Positions 11,491 through 22,210 of a stretch of DNA of 64,000 bases are shown piece after piece. Under the pieces are notes generated by a model. That model made no database searches. It had not been told where the DNA came from and saw nothing but the letters and a program-made list of their open reading frames with translations. Made by a program: the position numbers and the translations under genes. Position 1 is the first letter of the stretch. The number at the start of each line of letters is the position of its first letter. This DNA is from Cylindrobasidium torrendii FP15055 ss-10 (Eukaryota; Basidiomycota; Agaricomycetes; Agaricales; Physalacriaceae), in the NCBI GenBank assembly GCA_000934385.1, contig KN880479.1, positions 1 to 64,000 on the forward strand, written 5' to 3'.

Positions 11491-12412
11491 ATGGCACTCG
11501 CTCGCGCTGTCTTGCGGCAGGCTGCGCCGACGTCGAGCACCATGCTCGTAGCGCGTCGTCTCATTTCTACAACACCCTCCGTCCGCGACCAGAACCTTGG
11601 CTTGAGGAACCGTGGGGAAGCCGAGCTGCACAGTGACATGAAGCATCTCCACCTCCACCGCTCCGCCGACCCCATTCTTTTCGACAAGCAAGGACACGAT
11701 ATCAACCCATACCAAGTCGGACCAACAGCCTTGGATAAGGCGACGCATCTCTTCTTCATGACGGAAATTATGCGAGGTATGTGGCGCTTTGTCTTGGGAG
11801 TTTTGTTCTCGCTCATCGCTTTCAGGCGCTTGGATTGTCATGGAGAACTTCTTCCGCCCTCCATACACCATCATGTATCCGTTCGAGAAGGGCCCATTGT
11901 CCCCCCGCTTCCGTGGTGAGCATGCCCTACGACGCTACCCCAGCGGAGAAGAGCGGTGCATTGCCTGCAAATTGTGCGAAGCCATCTGCCCTGCGCAAGC
12001 TATCACCATCGAAAGTGAGACTCGTCTGGACGGTTCAAGAAAAACCACCAAGTACGGTGCGTGGTATTCCGGGTCCCGGCTGTATTGCGCATACTGAAAG
12101 AGGTGGCTGGCAGATATCGACATGACAAAGTGCATTTACTGTGGATTCTGCCAGGAAGCATGTCCCGTAGATGCTATTGTTGAGAGTGCGTGCTTACATC
12201 CTCAAAATTGGGTACAGCGCTTACACTTCACAGCTCAAAACCAGGAATTTTCGACGGAGACGCGCGAGGAGCTGCTGTACAACAAGGAGAAGTTGCTCAT
12301 GAATGGAGACCGATTTGAAGCAGAGATTGCTGCCAACCTGCATTGTACGTCGCACGTACCGCGTTATCTTCCTAGCTAACCCCAGTCCCCAGCCGAGCAT
12401 GTCTATCGGTAA
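11491..12412 (+). CDS. NADH dehydrogenase (complex I) iron-sulfur subunit 8, TYKY/23 kDa
   Basis: Five exons (11491-11776, 11826-12056, 12114-12185, 12234-12344, 12393-12412) give 239 residues. This matrix-arm subunit carries iron-sulfur clusters N6a and N6b, which pass electrons from the hydrophilic arm toward ubiquinone. Two ferredoxin-type 4Fe-4S motifs are intact: [16 protein letters not shown] and [16 protein letters not shown]. The N-terminus ([16 protein letters not shown], then [12 protein letters not shown]) is a mitochondrial presequence with a likely cleavage near STTP. The hallmark [21 protein letters not shown] spans the first junction. The last exon is 20 bases and encodes the short tail ending EHVYR. 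The gene shares a short bidirectional promoter with prefoldin subunit 2. Confidence 0.97.
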
Positions 12413-12891
12413 CCATATCTGAAGAAATATAGCACTCCGGGAATGTACCCACTCTTCACACATATGCTGGCAGCTTTCTTTTTGAGTGCATGACATCATG
12501 GACTTGCTTTCGCCAATTAGACATTTGCGCTTTCGATAGGATATGGATGCGCGATTGGCTGCCTGATTTATTTCACTGCATCTTATCCATCCGGTTGAAC
12601 AGTCTTCGGTCCATTCGGGACGCGTCCGACGCGCCTCGGTGGCATGTACTTTTGAAATACAATCCCGACTGCCATGATCATCCAACAACCGCGCCATCAT
12701 CGGTTTCACGGCTGAAAATGCCCCTTCGGCTCTTGAGGCGGCGGTTGCCACAGTATAGGGGGGTACCGCATTCCTATATAAGTCAGGTAGCAGCGGATTG
12801 CTTAAAATTCCTCCTTTCCCCTTGCACTACACTTCAGGCCCTTTGGGCGATTTTCATTTTCTTGCTACTCTACATATCACAGTCTACCACA
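12413..12891. other. Promoter region of the 12892 gene
   Basis: Contains the 3' end of NDUFS8 transcripts and, near the right end, a TATA box followed by a CT-rich stretch. No coding potential is supported. Confidence 0.5.
12775..12782 (+). promoter_or_regulatory. TATA box of the 12892 gene
   Basis: TATATAAG lies 110 bases before the ATG at 12892 and is followed by pyrimidine-rich DNA where transcription could begin. Known fungal TATA elements sit 30-60 bases before the start site, which fits a leader of about 60 bases. Confidence 0.5.
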
Positions 12892-13808
12892 ATGGCCCCA
12901 CCTTCCACAGATACTACAGCCTCGGATCCACGGGCCAAGGCGCGCCGAAAGTTTGCTGATTTTGCACTCACCACCTGTACTCGCTGACCCTCACGCCTAG
13001 CCCCCCAGCACCAAAGTCGATTGGAACACCAGATAGATGCAGCACGAAGCGCTCGCTCAAGGAGAAAACGCGACGAAGCCCTGCTCAGCAAGTAGATGCC
13101 CAACGTCCAATCGTTCATGTGAGACGGCCCCTCAAAAAGTCGAGCAGTACGGCGGGACGCTCCCACGCTCGCCCATCAGGATCTTCGTCTTCCCAGCCTT
13201 GCAAGCCCACATGGGACGACAATTCACAGACTGACGAGGAGGAGGAGGAGGAGGCTCAACAGCAGCGGCGCCAGAAACGCAGACGTTTGGCGGCGTCAGG
13301 TTCGTCTGCGCTGGCATCCAATTTTTCCACCGGCCAACGCCAATCAGCCCAGACCCAGTCCTCGGACAGAGTGATTGTCCTTGAGCAGTTGCGGGAAGAA
13401 AGCGGCCGTCTGACGGGGGCGACGACACTCATGGAGCTGGTTTTGGACTCTCGCTCTCCTTGGGTAGACATGTCGGACGAGGTGTTGCGTGAAATTGGGA
13501 TTCGAAGCGGCGCACTACGACCCGTCCACCAGCAACAACACTGGATATTCGAACTCGGCAACGAACACAGCTTGGCTGAATACTGGGACGCTCAGGCGTA
13601 CGTGCTTTCTGGGGTCAGGGTCGTCGAGGATAGCGTGGATGCAAATGGGAGCACGAGGTTCCCAGATTCCCATGAACGCACATCTGATCAATCTTCCGGT
13701 CGCAGCCTCGGTGCCCCTTTTGCGTACAAAGACGACGACGCTCGTACGCTTTCGAAGATGTTGGTCGAGCGACTGTCGGCGATGGCCCGAGGGTTGAGGG
13801 ACAATTAG
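12892..13808 (+). CDS. Uncharacterised basic/acidic protein, probably nuclear
   Basis: Two exons (12892-12950, 13001-13808) give 288 residues. The first exon (MAPPSTDTTASDPRAKARRN) joins a proline and lysine-rich stretch. This is followed by a seven-residue glutamate run beginning TDEEEEEE and then QRRQKRRR, a plausible nuclear signal. The C-terminal half has a more ordered look (LVLDSRSPWVDMSDEVLREI, then HWIFELGNEHSLAEYWDAQA) and ends with a basic amphipathic helix (LVERLSAMARGLRDN). I do not recognise the family. A shorter alternative intron ending at the CAG near 13009 would be only about 32 bases and was judged too short. Upstream lies a TATA box. Confidence 0.6.
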
Positions 13809-14311
13809 GCTGTTCTTGCGCTTGTAGGGCAAGTGCGATATGTTTTGAACGCTCTATTGCGCTCGCCGGATGGAACTCGTCTGGGGTCCCTCCGACGCCG
13901 GTCTATTCTATTTATTTGCACAAATGCTATGCATGTATAATACCATAATGTATTTCCCCTTCTATCGATTTCACTACATAATCTAGTAAGTAGTACTGTA
14001 CCCTCTTGTAATGTGTAATTGTTTATGGTGGTATGACCCTTAGACTAGCAAAGTCGCGCCGTACTGTTCGGAGGAATGGCCACCGCCACAAGACTAAGGG
14101 ACTGAGCCCAACTTTCTGGATCCCGAACGGACCCACAACCAGCCACAACAATACGGCATGTCCGATTTGGTATTGCAATTAAGTGAAAGGGATAACAAAA
14201 GTAAGAAAGCCAATTCAGAACGAGAGGTCAATCGATACATGTACGATGTACAGGCAGAGGTGAGCGTGAAAGTGATGATAGAGGACAATAAAGTGTACAG
14301 TAAGAATGGGC
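13809..14311. other. Convergent 3' spacer
   Basis: Between the 3' ends of the 12892 gene (+) and the INO80F gene (-). It is AT-rich near 13920-14030 as expected for polyadenylation regions. Nothing else is seen. Confidence 0.5.
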
Positions 14312-15845
14312 TCAAGGTGCATGCCGCTCGTCAATGAGCTCGTCTCGTCCGCGCGGTCTGTCTCCGCCATAGCGTTTGGAAGGATATGCCATGCCCGGGC
14401 CCTGTGGATCGTCGACGTCCATAACGTCCGGTTCTCTCCTCTTTCTTGCCGCAGAGTCCATTCTGGCCGACGAGACCGAGGGCGCAGGATAGGCGCCGCC
14501 TGCAAGCGCCGATCGACCATCGTCGTGTCCGAATTCAGCGTCCTCCTGCGCGGGCGGCGGGCCGCTGATGGGTCGGAGTCTGAAAGACGAAGTGGACGAA
14601 CGCGGCTGGTCATTATAGTACGCCTGATCGCGCGACTCCGGACGCGACGCGCCGTCGGGACCGGCCAATCCGTTCGACCCGGAACCAGATCCTGGCGTTT
14701 CTGAACGCGAGTGTTGTAGTGGTCCAGGATAGCCTGGTCCGCCGCCCAAAGCGCCAGCAGGTCCTGGTACATCGCGGTAAAAGTCGTCGCGGCTGCGGTG
14801 GTCAGCGTAGCCCCCTCCCATTTCGTTCATATGTCGTGGCTGCTGCTGGCGGTGCCGTGTCACTGGCGACAAGTGTGATGCTGGATCCCGTCCACGCGAA
14901 TGGTCCCGTCTTTCTCGCTCGTGCAACTCCCATTCCCGCTCGAGCTCGGGATCACGACTGTCGCGATTCATATATGTCCCCGGTCCCAATCTTTGGCGAT
15001 CATGTGTTCTGCTCGATGACGAGCGCGAGTCCATCGTTTGGGGCGATATTTGGCTCTGATAGCCTCCGCCCTGCAGTTCGTGTACGTCGGGCCTTCGTCC
15101 GCGGTCGAGCCGATCCTGCGAAAGTGGCATGTCATACAGGTTTTTTGGCGGGCCGCGTGAGTTGCCATATGGCGCGTTGACCTGAGCAGGCAAAGAGTGT
15201 TGGTGTGGGGGAGAGACGTGTGAACGCGAATGCGATCGGGAATGGTGGCGACCAGGATCGTTTGGCGGCGGCATTGACGGGTCGTTGCGTCGAGGCAGAG
15301 GGCGGTACATATCACTTGGGCCAGGATCTGGCGCGCGCGCTCCAGGATGACCACGCGCATGGTCCCCATATCCAGTATCCGTGTCCATGGGCGGGGCGTG
15401 GTATTGCGGCTGCATGGCACTCGCAGAAGGCAGCGGCTGGCGCTCTAGTTGCGGTGACGTTGGCAAGCGTGCTAGACGCTCATATAGTAGTCTGTAGGAT
15501 ATCAGAAAACTTGCAATCAATACAAGCCGTCGTCCGCGACATACGCTCGTTCCAGTTTCATTCGTTGTATCCCACGCTTAGCCTGCATGACCTTGTACTG
15601 AAGCGTGTCATTGTCCTACGCCGAGGATAAGCAACGCAAAACACTCCTAGCAAGCACAGTCTACGCACGAGTTCGACGTCTTTGACCTTTCGCTGAAGTT
15701 CTTTGTATTTCTGCTGATACTTGGCATCCTCTGAAGTTTGTGCCAACCCGACACCAGCAGATCCCTTTGGCTTTGGAAGAGTGTGCTTGGCCATTTGATA
15801 AGGAACTTGGGTACTGAGCGGCCCAGGCGAGGGTTGACGTGACAT
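14312..15845 (-). CDS. INO80 chromatin-remodelling complex subunit F-like protein
   Basis: Three exons (15669-15845, 15545-15615, 14312-15491) give 475 residues. Splicing builds a single conserved helix region near residues 40-90: KYQQKYKELQRKVKDVEL, then DNDTLQYKVMQAKRGIQRMK and LERALLYERLARL. This matches the INO80 subunit F (fungal Iec3-like) domain, a nuclear coiled coil that docks on the INO80 nucleosome-sliding machine. The remaining 370 residues are disordered, rich in Arg, Asp, Ser, Pro and Gly with many His/Arg/Ser dipeptides, and end with KRREPDVMDVDD and a basic tail. The long tail is typical of this family in basidiomycetes and is poorly conserved. The gene is head to head with NDUFA13. 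Confidence 0.8.
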
Positions 15846-16177
15846 GGTGGGACGAAAGAAATAAAAAGTGTGGGTGCTATTCAGGGACGGAATGCTGGCA
15901 GGTTTCGGCTCGCAACTGGAAAGAATTAAAGCGATTTCCTTTCTGGGACTCGCAAGTATTTGGCCGGTATTTGGCTTCGAAGCGGTGGCATCCAAACGAG
16001 CTCCTCAGAATGGAAATGCGTCGAGAAAATTGAACTTGTCATGAGTACTTCAACAGAGCGAACAGCTGTCGACTCCAGCATCTCACACAAGGGTGAGCGC
16101 CTCGGCGCTACACCATTGGCTTCAAAGAGCACGTGATCAGACGATTTCCTCCGCAACACCATCATCATCCAGCAGCA

Positions 16178-16923
16178 AGTCTCTTTAATTGTGTTTTGTC
16201 ATGCGGCAGCTACTAATTTGGTTGTCACAATAGTGTCTATTCCTTACAGGCAGTATGCACACCTCAAGAATTCGTCCCCCAAATTGTTGACAGTTACGCA
16301 GGGACTTGCCTCCAGCAGGAGGCTTTGCTGAACTCAAGTACAAGCGCAACCTACCCAACAAGGGCCCTGGATCCGTTGTCTTCCTGCTCGGCGTTGGCGC
16401 ACTGTCCGCATTTGGCTTTTGGAGACTTGGAAAGTCAAACCAGGAGAAAGTGTACGTACCATGTTACTGCCGATCCCCCACTTGGTCGTAGAACCTCTTC
16501 CATTGTGCGTCGAGGAATGTGACTACATCCACAAGAAAGACTCAGTCATCTACATCATCGTTCCAACCGCCCGTTGTGCCGGTCACTCATGTTTCCATAG
16601 AGAACTTGAACGCGAGAAGATATGGTCCAGGATTCACCTTGTTCCCCTCCTTCTCGCTGAAGGAGATCGTGCTGCATACAATGCACGCCAGGTCGATCTC
16701 GCTGCCGAACGAGCTATCATGAAAGATGTTCATGGCTGGGAGGTGAGTCGCCGATACACATACCTTCATTGAGCCTGCGCTCTCGTTGTCCTGTCTCCGC
16801 GGTCTCCGACATTATCCCTTCGCATGTCCCGATGTATCGTTTGACTAACTCATCCATTCTTAGGCTGGCAAGAGTGTGTACAACAACCCGAAATACGAGA
16901 GCCCCCGAATCGAGTTGCGATAG
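16178..16923 (+). CDS. NADH dehydrogenase (complex I) subunit NDUFA13/GRIM-19
   Basis: Coding exons 16234-16252, 16302-16451, 16601-16742 and 16864-16923 encode SIPYRQDLPPAGGFAELKYK, the membrane helix after GPGSVVFLLGVGALSAFGFW, then LEREKIWSRIHLVPLLLAEG, and end with YNNPKYESPRIELR. This is the B16.6/GRIM-19 subunit, a single-pass accessory subunit of mitochondrial complex I; about 123 residues is the normal fungal length. The 5' end is odd: no ATG is in frame in the 16234 exon. Either a lone A at 16178 joins TG at 16234 through a 55-base intron to make a split ATG, giving MSIPYRQDLPPAGG, or an upstream ATG at 16041 joins by an intron at 16093-16233, adding MSTSTERTAVDSSISHKV. The first option matches the family start better. 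Confidence 0.88.
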
Positions 16924-17090
16924 GCTGTAGTCCATTGTTTCCATTCTTTACAATTCGAATGAGTGAAGTTAGCATGCGTTCTCAACTTCTCGATCGACGT
17001 GCTATGACTCGCTAGCTAGTTTGGTCTGCGAAGTGTGAAAGTACGATATGTATGTACAAGCTCCGGAAAATTATCAGCGGAGAAGGAGAA

Positions 17091-17109
17091 GATATATCCT
17101 GGATATATC
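17091..17109. repeat. Perfect palindrome GATATATCC-T-GGATATATC
   Basis: Two 9-base arms are exact reverse complements around a single T. It lies about 700 bases before the HMG-box start codon and 170 bases after the NDUFA13 stop. It could be a dimeric-factor site or a chance AT-rich palindrome. Confidence 0.6.
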
Positions 17110-17744
17110 GACAAAAGCTGTAAGGAAATTGATGGCCAGCCTCCCTTAGTGCACCCGGGGTACTTGATGCGGACACGCAGCGTGGGAACTTCCGTGGAAA
17201 CTGTTTTTTCTTCCGGGCGGTCACTTTTTGCTTTCGTCCAACATCTCGGTTTCACACACAAACTCGCAGTCAGCCCCGGAGACAGGGTGCATGCTATCAC
17301 CTACGAACGCGGGACCTTGGACAGCTTTCGGCGACTGGCATTCACGGGCAGAAGGGGCACTCGGTCGGGTTTCGGCCAAACACTTGCCATTTCGAGTGGC
17401 AATATTGCGTGGTTATCCTAAGGTTCACTTATCGGACTCTATCTACATCTGGGGATCTTTGGACGACTCCGGACACCTGCTCTGCTTTCGTCCATTTGTC
17501 GTCCCAAAGTCATCTGGCCGGCTATTCCCCCGATAGTAACTGGGAAACACGGTAAGAGAACATGTTTCCCACTACCATACGCGGCTCACAGGTATTTGCC
17601 CGGCCTTTATCAGGTTCTGAATCATCTATCGAGTCAGTTACAAACCAAAATGGCAACAATCCCACTCTGGACGCTCCGGATCCCATATAAATTCAGCCTC
17701 AGGACGTTTCGCTCTGCCCGATCGCCCGGTACAACGCCACGGAC

Positions 17745-17751
17745 TATAAAA
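17745..17751 (+). promoter_or_regulatory. TATA box of the HMG-box gene
   Basis: TATAAAA lies 61 bases before the ATG at 17806, which sits in the favourable context CCACCATGC. Its position argues against an earlier in-frame ATG near 17650 being used, because that one would place the TATA box inside the coding region. Confidence 0.65.
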
Positions 17752-17805
17752 CGGCCGCCCTTGCTATCCAACTCTGCCCTTCCCCGTTTCCTTTCGACCA
17801 CCACC

Positions 17806-19489
17806 ATGCCGGCGCATACTATGCACCATCGCAAGGTGTCGCCGTTCACGCCGACATCCCCTTACATGAATGACATACATATGGCCGACTCATACCCACA
17901 AACCTACGATCCCGACTCAATGCTCTTTGACTTTGACGATCCGACGTTCGGGGAGCCGCCGTCGAGCGCGTTTTCCGATATTTGGGGCGATGTTGCGATC
18001 CAGCCAAAGTTGCAACCTCCATTCCAATATGAGCATCCACAAGCATACTCCGACCAATACTTTGATCCTCACTTCAGCGAGTCGCCCTCATACAACAATG
18101 AACTCTACCTCTCCAACTGGGTTCACGATGATATCGCAAACTCCCCGACTTCACCTATCCCGATCCCGCAATCTCAAGCCTTCTCGACACCGTCGACCAC
18201 ATCTGGGAGTCTCTACTCTCCTCCCAACTTTGCCGCCATGCAACCTCTTCCGTCGTCAGCCTCTCCCGCTTCATTTGACGACATGCATCGAAGACAGCGC
18301 GTTGATTCCATGGATTCTATCTCGCCGAGTGAGATATCACTTGCCACTCCCAATTGGACCACTCAACTTTGGGACGTCGACTCTCCGCGGATGCATACTC
18401 GTGCGGCATCGTCGCGGTCACCGGTCCGTCGGCATTCACCCATGTCCACGGGTCCACACCGGGTTCGGGACACTTCCCCCATGCAGATGTTCCAGAGCGC
18501 CAGTGCGCCGACTGCCCCGCACATGGCGAGGGCGTACAGCAGTAGCAGAGGTGACATTGACCGCGATGCAACAGTCCGTCGGAAGCGAAAGACATCGGAC
18601 CCGGCACCCAGTGCGGACAAGGACAATGAATCTTGTGAGTACAGCTTTGATTTTAATCTGTGTAATCTATCATTGATGCTGACTAGTTGGATTAGCCACC
18701 CCCGCCAAGTCCGCGCTGCGCCCACCCAAACTTGCCCCCAGTGCATGGCAACTTTATTTCACGGACTGGATTCAGAAGCAGCAGGCCACCAGCACCCGCA
18801 AGCTCAACGTCGCCCAGGCCGCTAAGGAGGCCGGCCAGGAATACGCTGGGCTGACTACGGATGAGAAGGAGGTACGTATTTACGGTCATTGTTCATCGTC
18901 ACCGTGCTTACGGCGTCTGTCCAGCCATACAAGCGCCGCAGCCAGGCCATGAAAGAGGCTCGAGAGCGCGAGATGGACGCATATATGCGCTCGCTCACTC
19001 CGGACGACATCAAACGCGAGAACGTCTTCCGCGCTGCTCAGCGCAAGGCAGGCAAGTCTCGCAAGAGCAACATCAAGGACCCGAACGCTCCCAAGAAGCC
19101 ACTCTCTGCCTACTTCATGTTCCTTCAACGCATCCGCGCCAATCCTCAGCTCGTCAAGGACATCTTTGGACACGAGACGGAGACAACGAAGCAGAGCGTG
19201 CTTGCCGCAGCCAAATGGCGTTCCATGACGGACGAAGAGCGCAAGGTCTGTGTTTCTTTCTGAACGGCATACCCTGTTTCGCTGACCTTTTTACCAGCCG
19301 TTCCTCGCCCAAGCGGAGCAGGAGAAGATGGAGTACGAGAGTGCTCGTCGTATGTACGAAGAGGGAACGCCGTCGCTGGGGACGACCATCAACTTCAGCA
19401 TTCTCGGCAGTCCTCTTGGTGGGCATCTCAAATTGGAGAGCGACGAGGGTGACTTCCTCGACGAGGACCGTCGCCACAGACAGCAGTGA
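17806..19489 (+). CDS. Protein with two HMG boxes, probable transcription factor
   Basis: Four exons (17806-18634, 18696-18871, 18925-19245, 19298-19489) give 505 residues. The first 270 residues are Ser/Pro/Gln-rich with many aromatic-acidic patches, as in activation domains. A basic stretch (VRRKRKTSDP) precedes a divergent HMG box (APSAWQLYFTDWIQKQQ, then PYKRRSQAMKEAREREMD). A second, clearer HMG box follows a linker: DPNAPKKPLSAYFMFLQRIR, then KWRSMTDEERKPFLAQAEQE. HMG boxes bend DNA; in fungi such proteins include sexual-development regulators and mitochondrial packaging proteins. The long disordered N-terminus and no obvious presequence favour a nuclear regulator, but the family member is not identified. 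Confidence 0.88.
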
Positions 19490-20938
19490 TTCTGTCTTCT
19501 ATATTTCATGTCCCTTATTTATCATGGACGGTCAAGAGCAGACCGCCACCGCGTCGCTAGACGCCTTACGACCCCTTATGCATCTCACCTTCACGACCTC
19601 AATCACCACTATACCGTAGCTCACTTTCTGGCGGTTCTCTTCTTACTTATGAGCGCAACGCTCGCGGCGTCGGCACCATACACGCATACAGCGCTCTTTA
19701 CGACCACTCATTTGCCTGTTCTGAATCTCTTTGACTCTTGTATACCGGACTGCATCGTATCAGTATATCTATAGGTATAATGTGGCTCGTTCTGTATCAT
19801 TAGTAGTAAACAGCGTGTGTATACGCATTCCGAATAGCTAGCTTTCCAACCAATGCACGTATATATCGTGATACTGTGTGTGAACCCATTTCCCTAGTCG
19901 TCCGAGGTTCCTCCAGATTTGTACGTGTAAGCTCGGCCAGTTATCAGAGACACAGAGGACAGGCTTGAAACGGGCGCCTGGGCAGTGGGGGAAGGGGAAG
20001 AGCGTTGGGTGATTCATCAGGGTGGCTCTGTGCAGGGCGCATTCAAAACAGAGCCGCGGACATAAACGTCTATCAGTGATTAGCGTGCGTGTGGTAGCAT
20101 GAGGTTCTCTGGGTGCTTCAAGGGTGGCAGGGGCGTCGAGAACAGCTATGAGCATCCTTACGGAACAGACTCTCATTCCAGGAAGGCTAGAGAATCGTAT
20201 GAAGGCATTACTCAATGGAAGCGGAAGAACCCTCGGTTATCTGTCAGTTGGGCGAACCTGGACCAAGAGAACAATGGGAGATGGTCATGATGGGCCGCGT
20301 AGCTCGTCACGAGCACAGAGAAATGAATTTGTATCGTCTGTGAAGTTGGAGAGGTTGGGCAACGGGCATCCAAATCCACCGTGACTGGATAGAAAGAGGA
20401 CGTCGAGCAGTCAGGGGATTCAGATGTCAGTGCATCGAACGCCACCTTTTCGTCTGATACCATATCGGACGCGATAAACTGGGATGCATATCCTCGTGAA
20501 GTCTAGAGCACTGGTGCTGGAGCCGCCGTGGATGGAGAGTGGAATTGAAGCCAAAGAGAAGACCGAAGAATATAGTGAAGCGGAGGAGGAGAGGATGCGC
20601 CGAGTGGATGCCCTGTGCATTGGTACATACTGTAATAATGCAATCAGCAATACAGCAGATGGTGAATCTTCTTCCTGGCTCTAATGACCTTCCGTGCTGT
20701 ACAGTATGCCCTACTATTAACCTTGGCCATTGTGATAGACGCCACCAGTCTGCCTCTGTTCCGGTCTATATCCGGGCTGCTTGGGATGCAGTCTGACCTC
20801 TGTAGATTCAGCAGAAAGGAGACGGTCTGTGGTCCCCTACCTTACTTCTTGAGGCGTTCTTGGGGTTTCCGGTTTTATTTAAGCATAACTTTCTTGGTGC
20901 GTCTTGCGGGGGAAGTGGCTTTGGTCCCAAAAGGGCAT
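19490..20938. other. Gene-poor region
   Basis: About 1.4 kb without a supportable gene. Minus-strand fragments around 20212-20463 (MVSDEKVAFDALTSESPDCS) look weakly coding and have a CCCAG acceptor just upstream, but I could not join them into a gene with consistent phase. They may belong to a decayed gene or to one with many short exons. Confidence 0.4.
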
Positions 20939-21412
20939 TCATATCCACGAGGTAGGGACGAGATGTCCACACGCAATGTCCGTCCACGAGCCTCTTGAGT
21001 GTTTGTCCAGGATGATCAGATTATAGATAACAGACGAATAGACAAGCAGAACGCCGAAGAACAATGACAATCCCAAAAGGAAATTGGATCCCGGCTCTGT
21101 CGAGAAGTTCGGAAGAATTTCTGTATACAGGAATCGATAGACGGAAACGAGACGGTCTTTATCGAGGTCCTTGAAGTTGTACCTGGCAATCCTCGTGAAG
21201 TCATTGTTGTGGTAGCTGTATAATTCTATTATCAATTCTATCCTATGGCCGAGGGCAATCACTCCCATCAAAATGGAATCAAACGGCACTTTCAAGGCCA
21301 AGCTCACAGCTTGAACTGCTTTCCGCAGGGCTTTCGAAATGACAACACTGCATTGGCTATGATGTGGCGGGGGCGCAGCGAAGCGGACCCCAGACACCGG
21401 AGTAATATACAT
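20939..21412 (-). CDS. Doubtful single-pass membrane protein or decayed gene
   Basis: An open frame on the minus strand encodes a helical segment (ELYSYHNNDFTRIARYNFKD, then KDRLVSVYRFLYTEIL) followed by a strong hydrophobic segment FLLGLSLFFGVLLVYSSVIY and a short polar tail. It has no recognised family. Further fragments lie upstream: a frame from an ATG near 21680 reading MEGLVRQWRPEARSPE then HRQITGSFEQMKFEQ and stopping, and hydrophobic GLVGALVLSWDGAIHMISFF near 21560. I could not connect these with GT-AG introns in phase, so either the model needs transcript data or the gene is broken. The coordinates given are for the open frame only. Confidence 0.3.
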   Translation of the reverse strand: MYITPVSGVRFAAPPPHHSQCSVVISKALRKAVQAVSLALKVPFDSILMGVIALGHRIELIIELYSYHNNDFTRIARYNFKDLDKDRLVSVYRFLYTEILPNFSTEPGSNFLLGLSLFFGVLLVYSSVIYNLIILDKHSRGSWTDIACGHLVPTSWI

Positions 21413-22210
21413 CGTGTAATTCGGGTTTACTGGACGACAGGATGGCCAGAAGAGTTGTAATGATATTCTCTACGGGTGGGAAGCGACATCCAGGCTACCA
21501 GAAGGTTGGAAGAATGAAATCATGTGTATAGCGCCATCCCACGATAATACCAGCGCACCGACCAGGCCGTGCACTTTCCAGTTACTGCTCGAATTTCATC
21601 TGCTCAAACGAACCAGTGATCTGACGGTGTGTCTCGGGAGATCGCGCCTCAGGGCGCCACTGTCGAACTAGACCTTCCATATGTAGCGCCGTAGCATGAG
21701 GCGGGGGTCGTGTTCGTTACTGAGCCCGCCCATAGAGTCCGTAGACCTGCCATATGCCGGCGCCAGGTAACTTGCGGGCGAATGCTAAGTCAGAGTATAG
21801 TGTGATGGGATGTACAAGAACACAGCAGTTTACGTTGAATGATAATACAGCAATGCGACTGCGTATCGAGCTTTAAAGATGCATGCTGGACAGCTATTGG
21901 ATGGACAGATCTCGCACAAATATTGAAGCTCAAGCCGACTCAAAGCTTATAAGGTACAGAGGCCCAGAGAATAGACGAGTACAGACGAAGTTGTGCCAAA
22001 ATTGCGATATTTGAGCTTTACATGGGACGAGACAATGGTATACAAGTCAAAATTCGTGCAGATTCGTGGAGAAAGCGCCGCAGGTCTGAAGACAAGGAGT
22101 TGATTAGCTAGCACCTCTGAAGGGCCCGGTTTGCAATGCTGGGACAGCATGACACAACGAAAAGGAATGACTTACCAAACCGCAGTTCTGCCCCAGGTTC
22201 TGTATCTTTA
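21413..22210. other. Gene-poor region upstream of the membrane frame
   Basis: Holds the unjoined coding-like fragments near 21500-21680 and, to the right, the 3' flank of the acetyltransferase gene. Nothing else is supported. Confidence 0.4.

Larger units (their letters stand above)
16924..17805. other. Long promoter region of the HMG-box gene
   Basis: No gene is supported although several frames are open by chance. It holds a perfect 9-base inverted repeat at 17091-17109, a TATA box at 17745 and a pyrimidine-rich leader. At about 880 bases it is one of the longest gaps in the window, as is common before regulator genes. Confidence 0.5.

Noticed and set aside
14306..15630. Plus-strand frames opposite the INO80F gene
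   Set aside because: Arg/Ser-rich composition reflects the reverse strand of a low-complexity coding region, with no start or splice support.
17596..17805. N-terminal extension of the HMG-box protein from an ATG near 17650
   Set aside because: It would place the TATAAAA at 17745 inside the coding region and ignore the well-placed ATG at 17806.
19838..20215. Minus-strand frame near 20000 as a gene
   Set aside because: It lacks a family match and splice partners, so I left it as gene-poor DNA.
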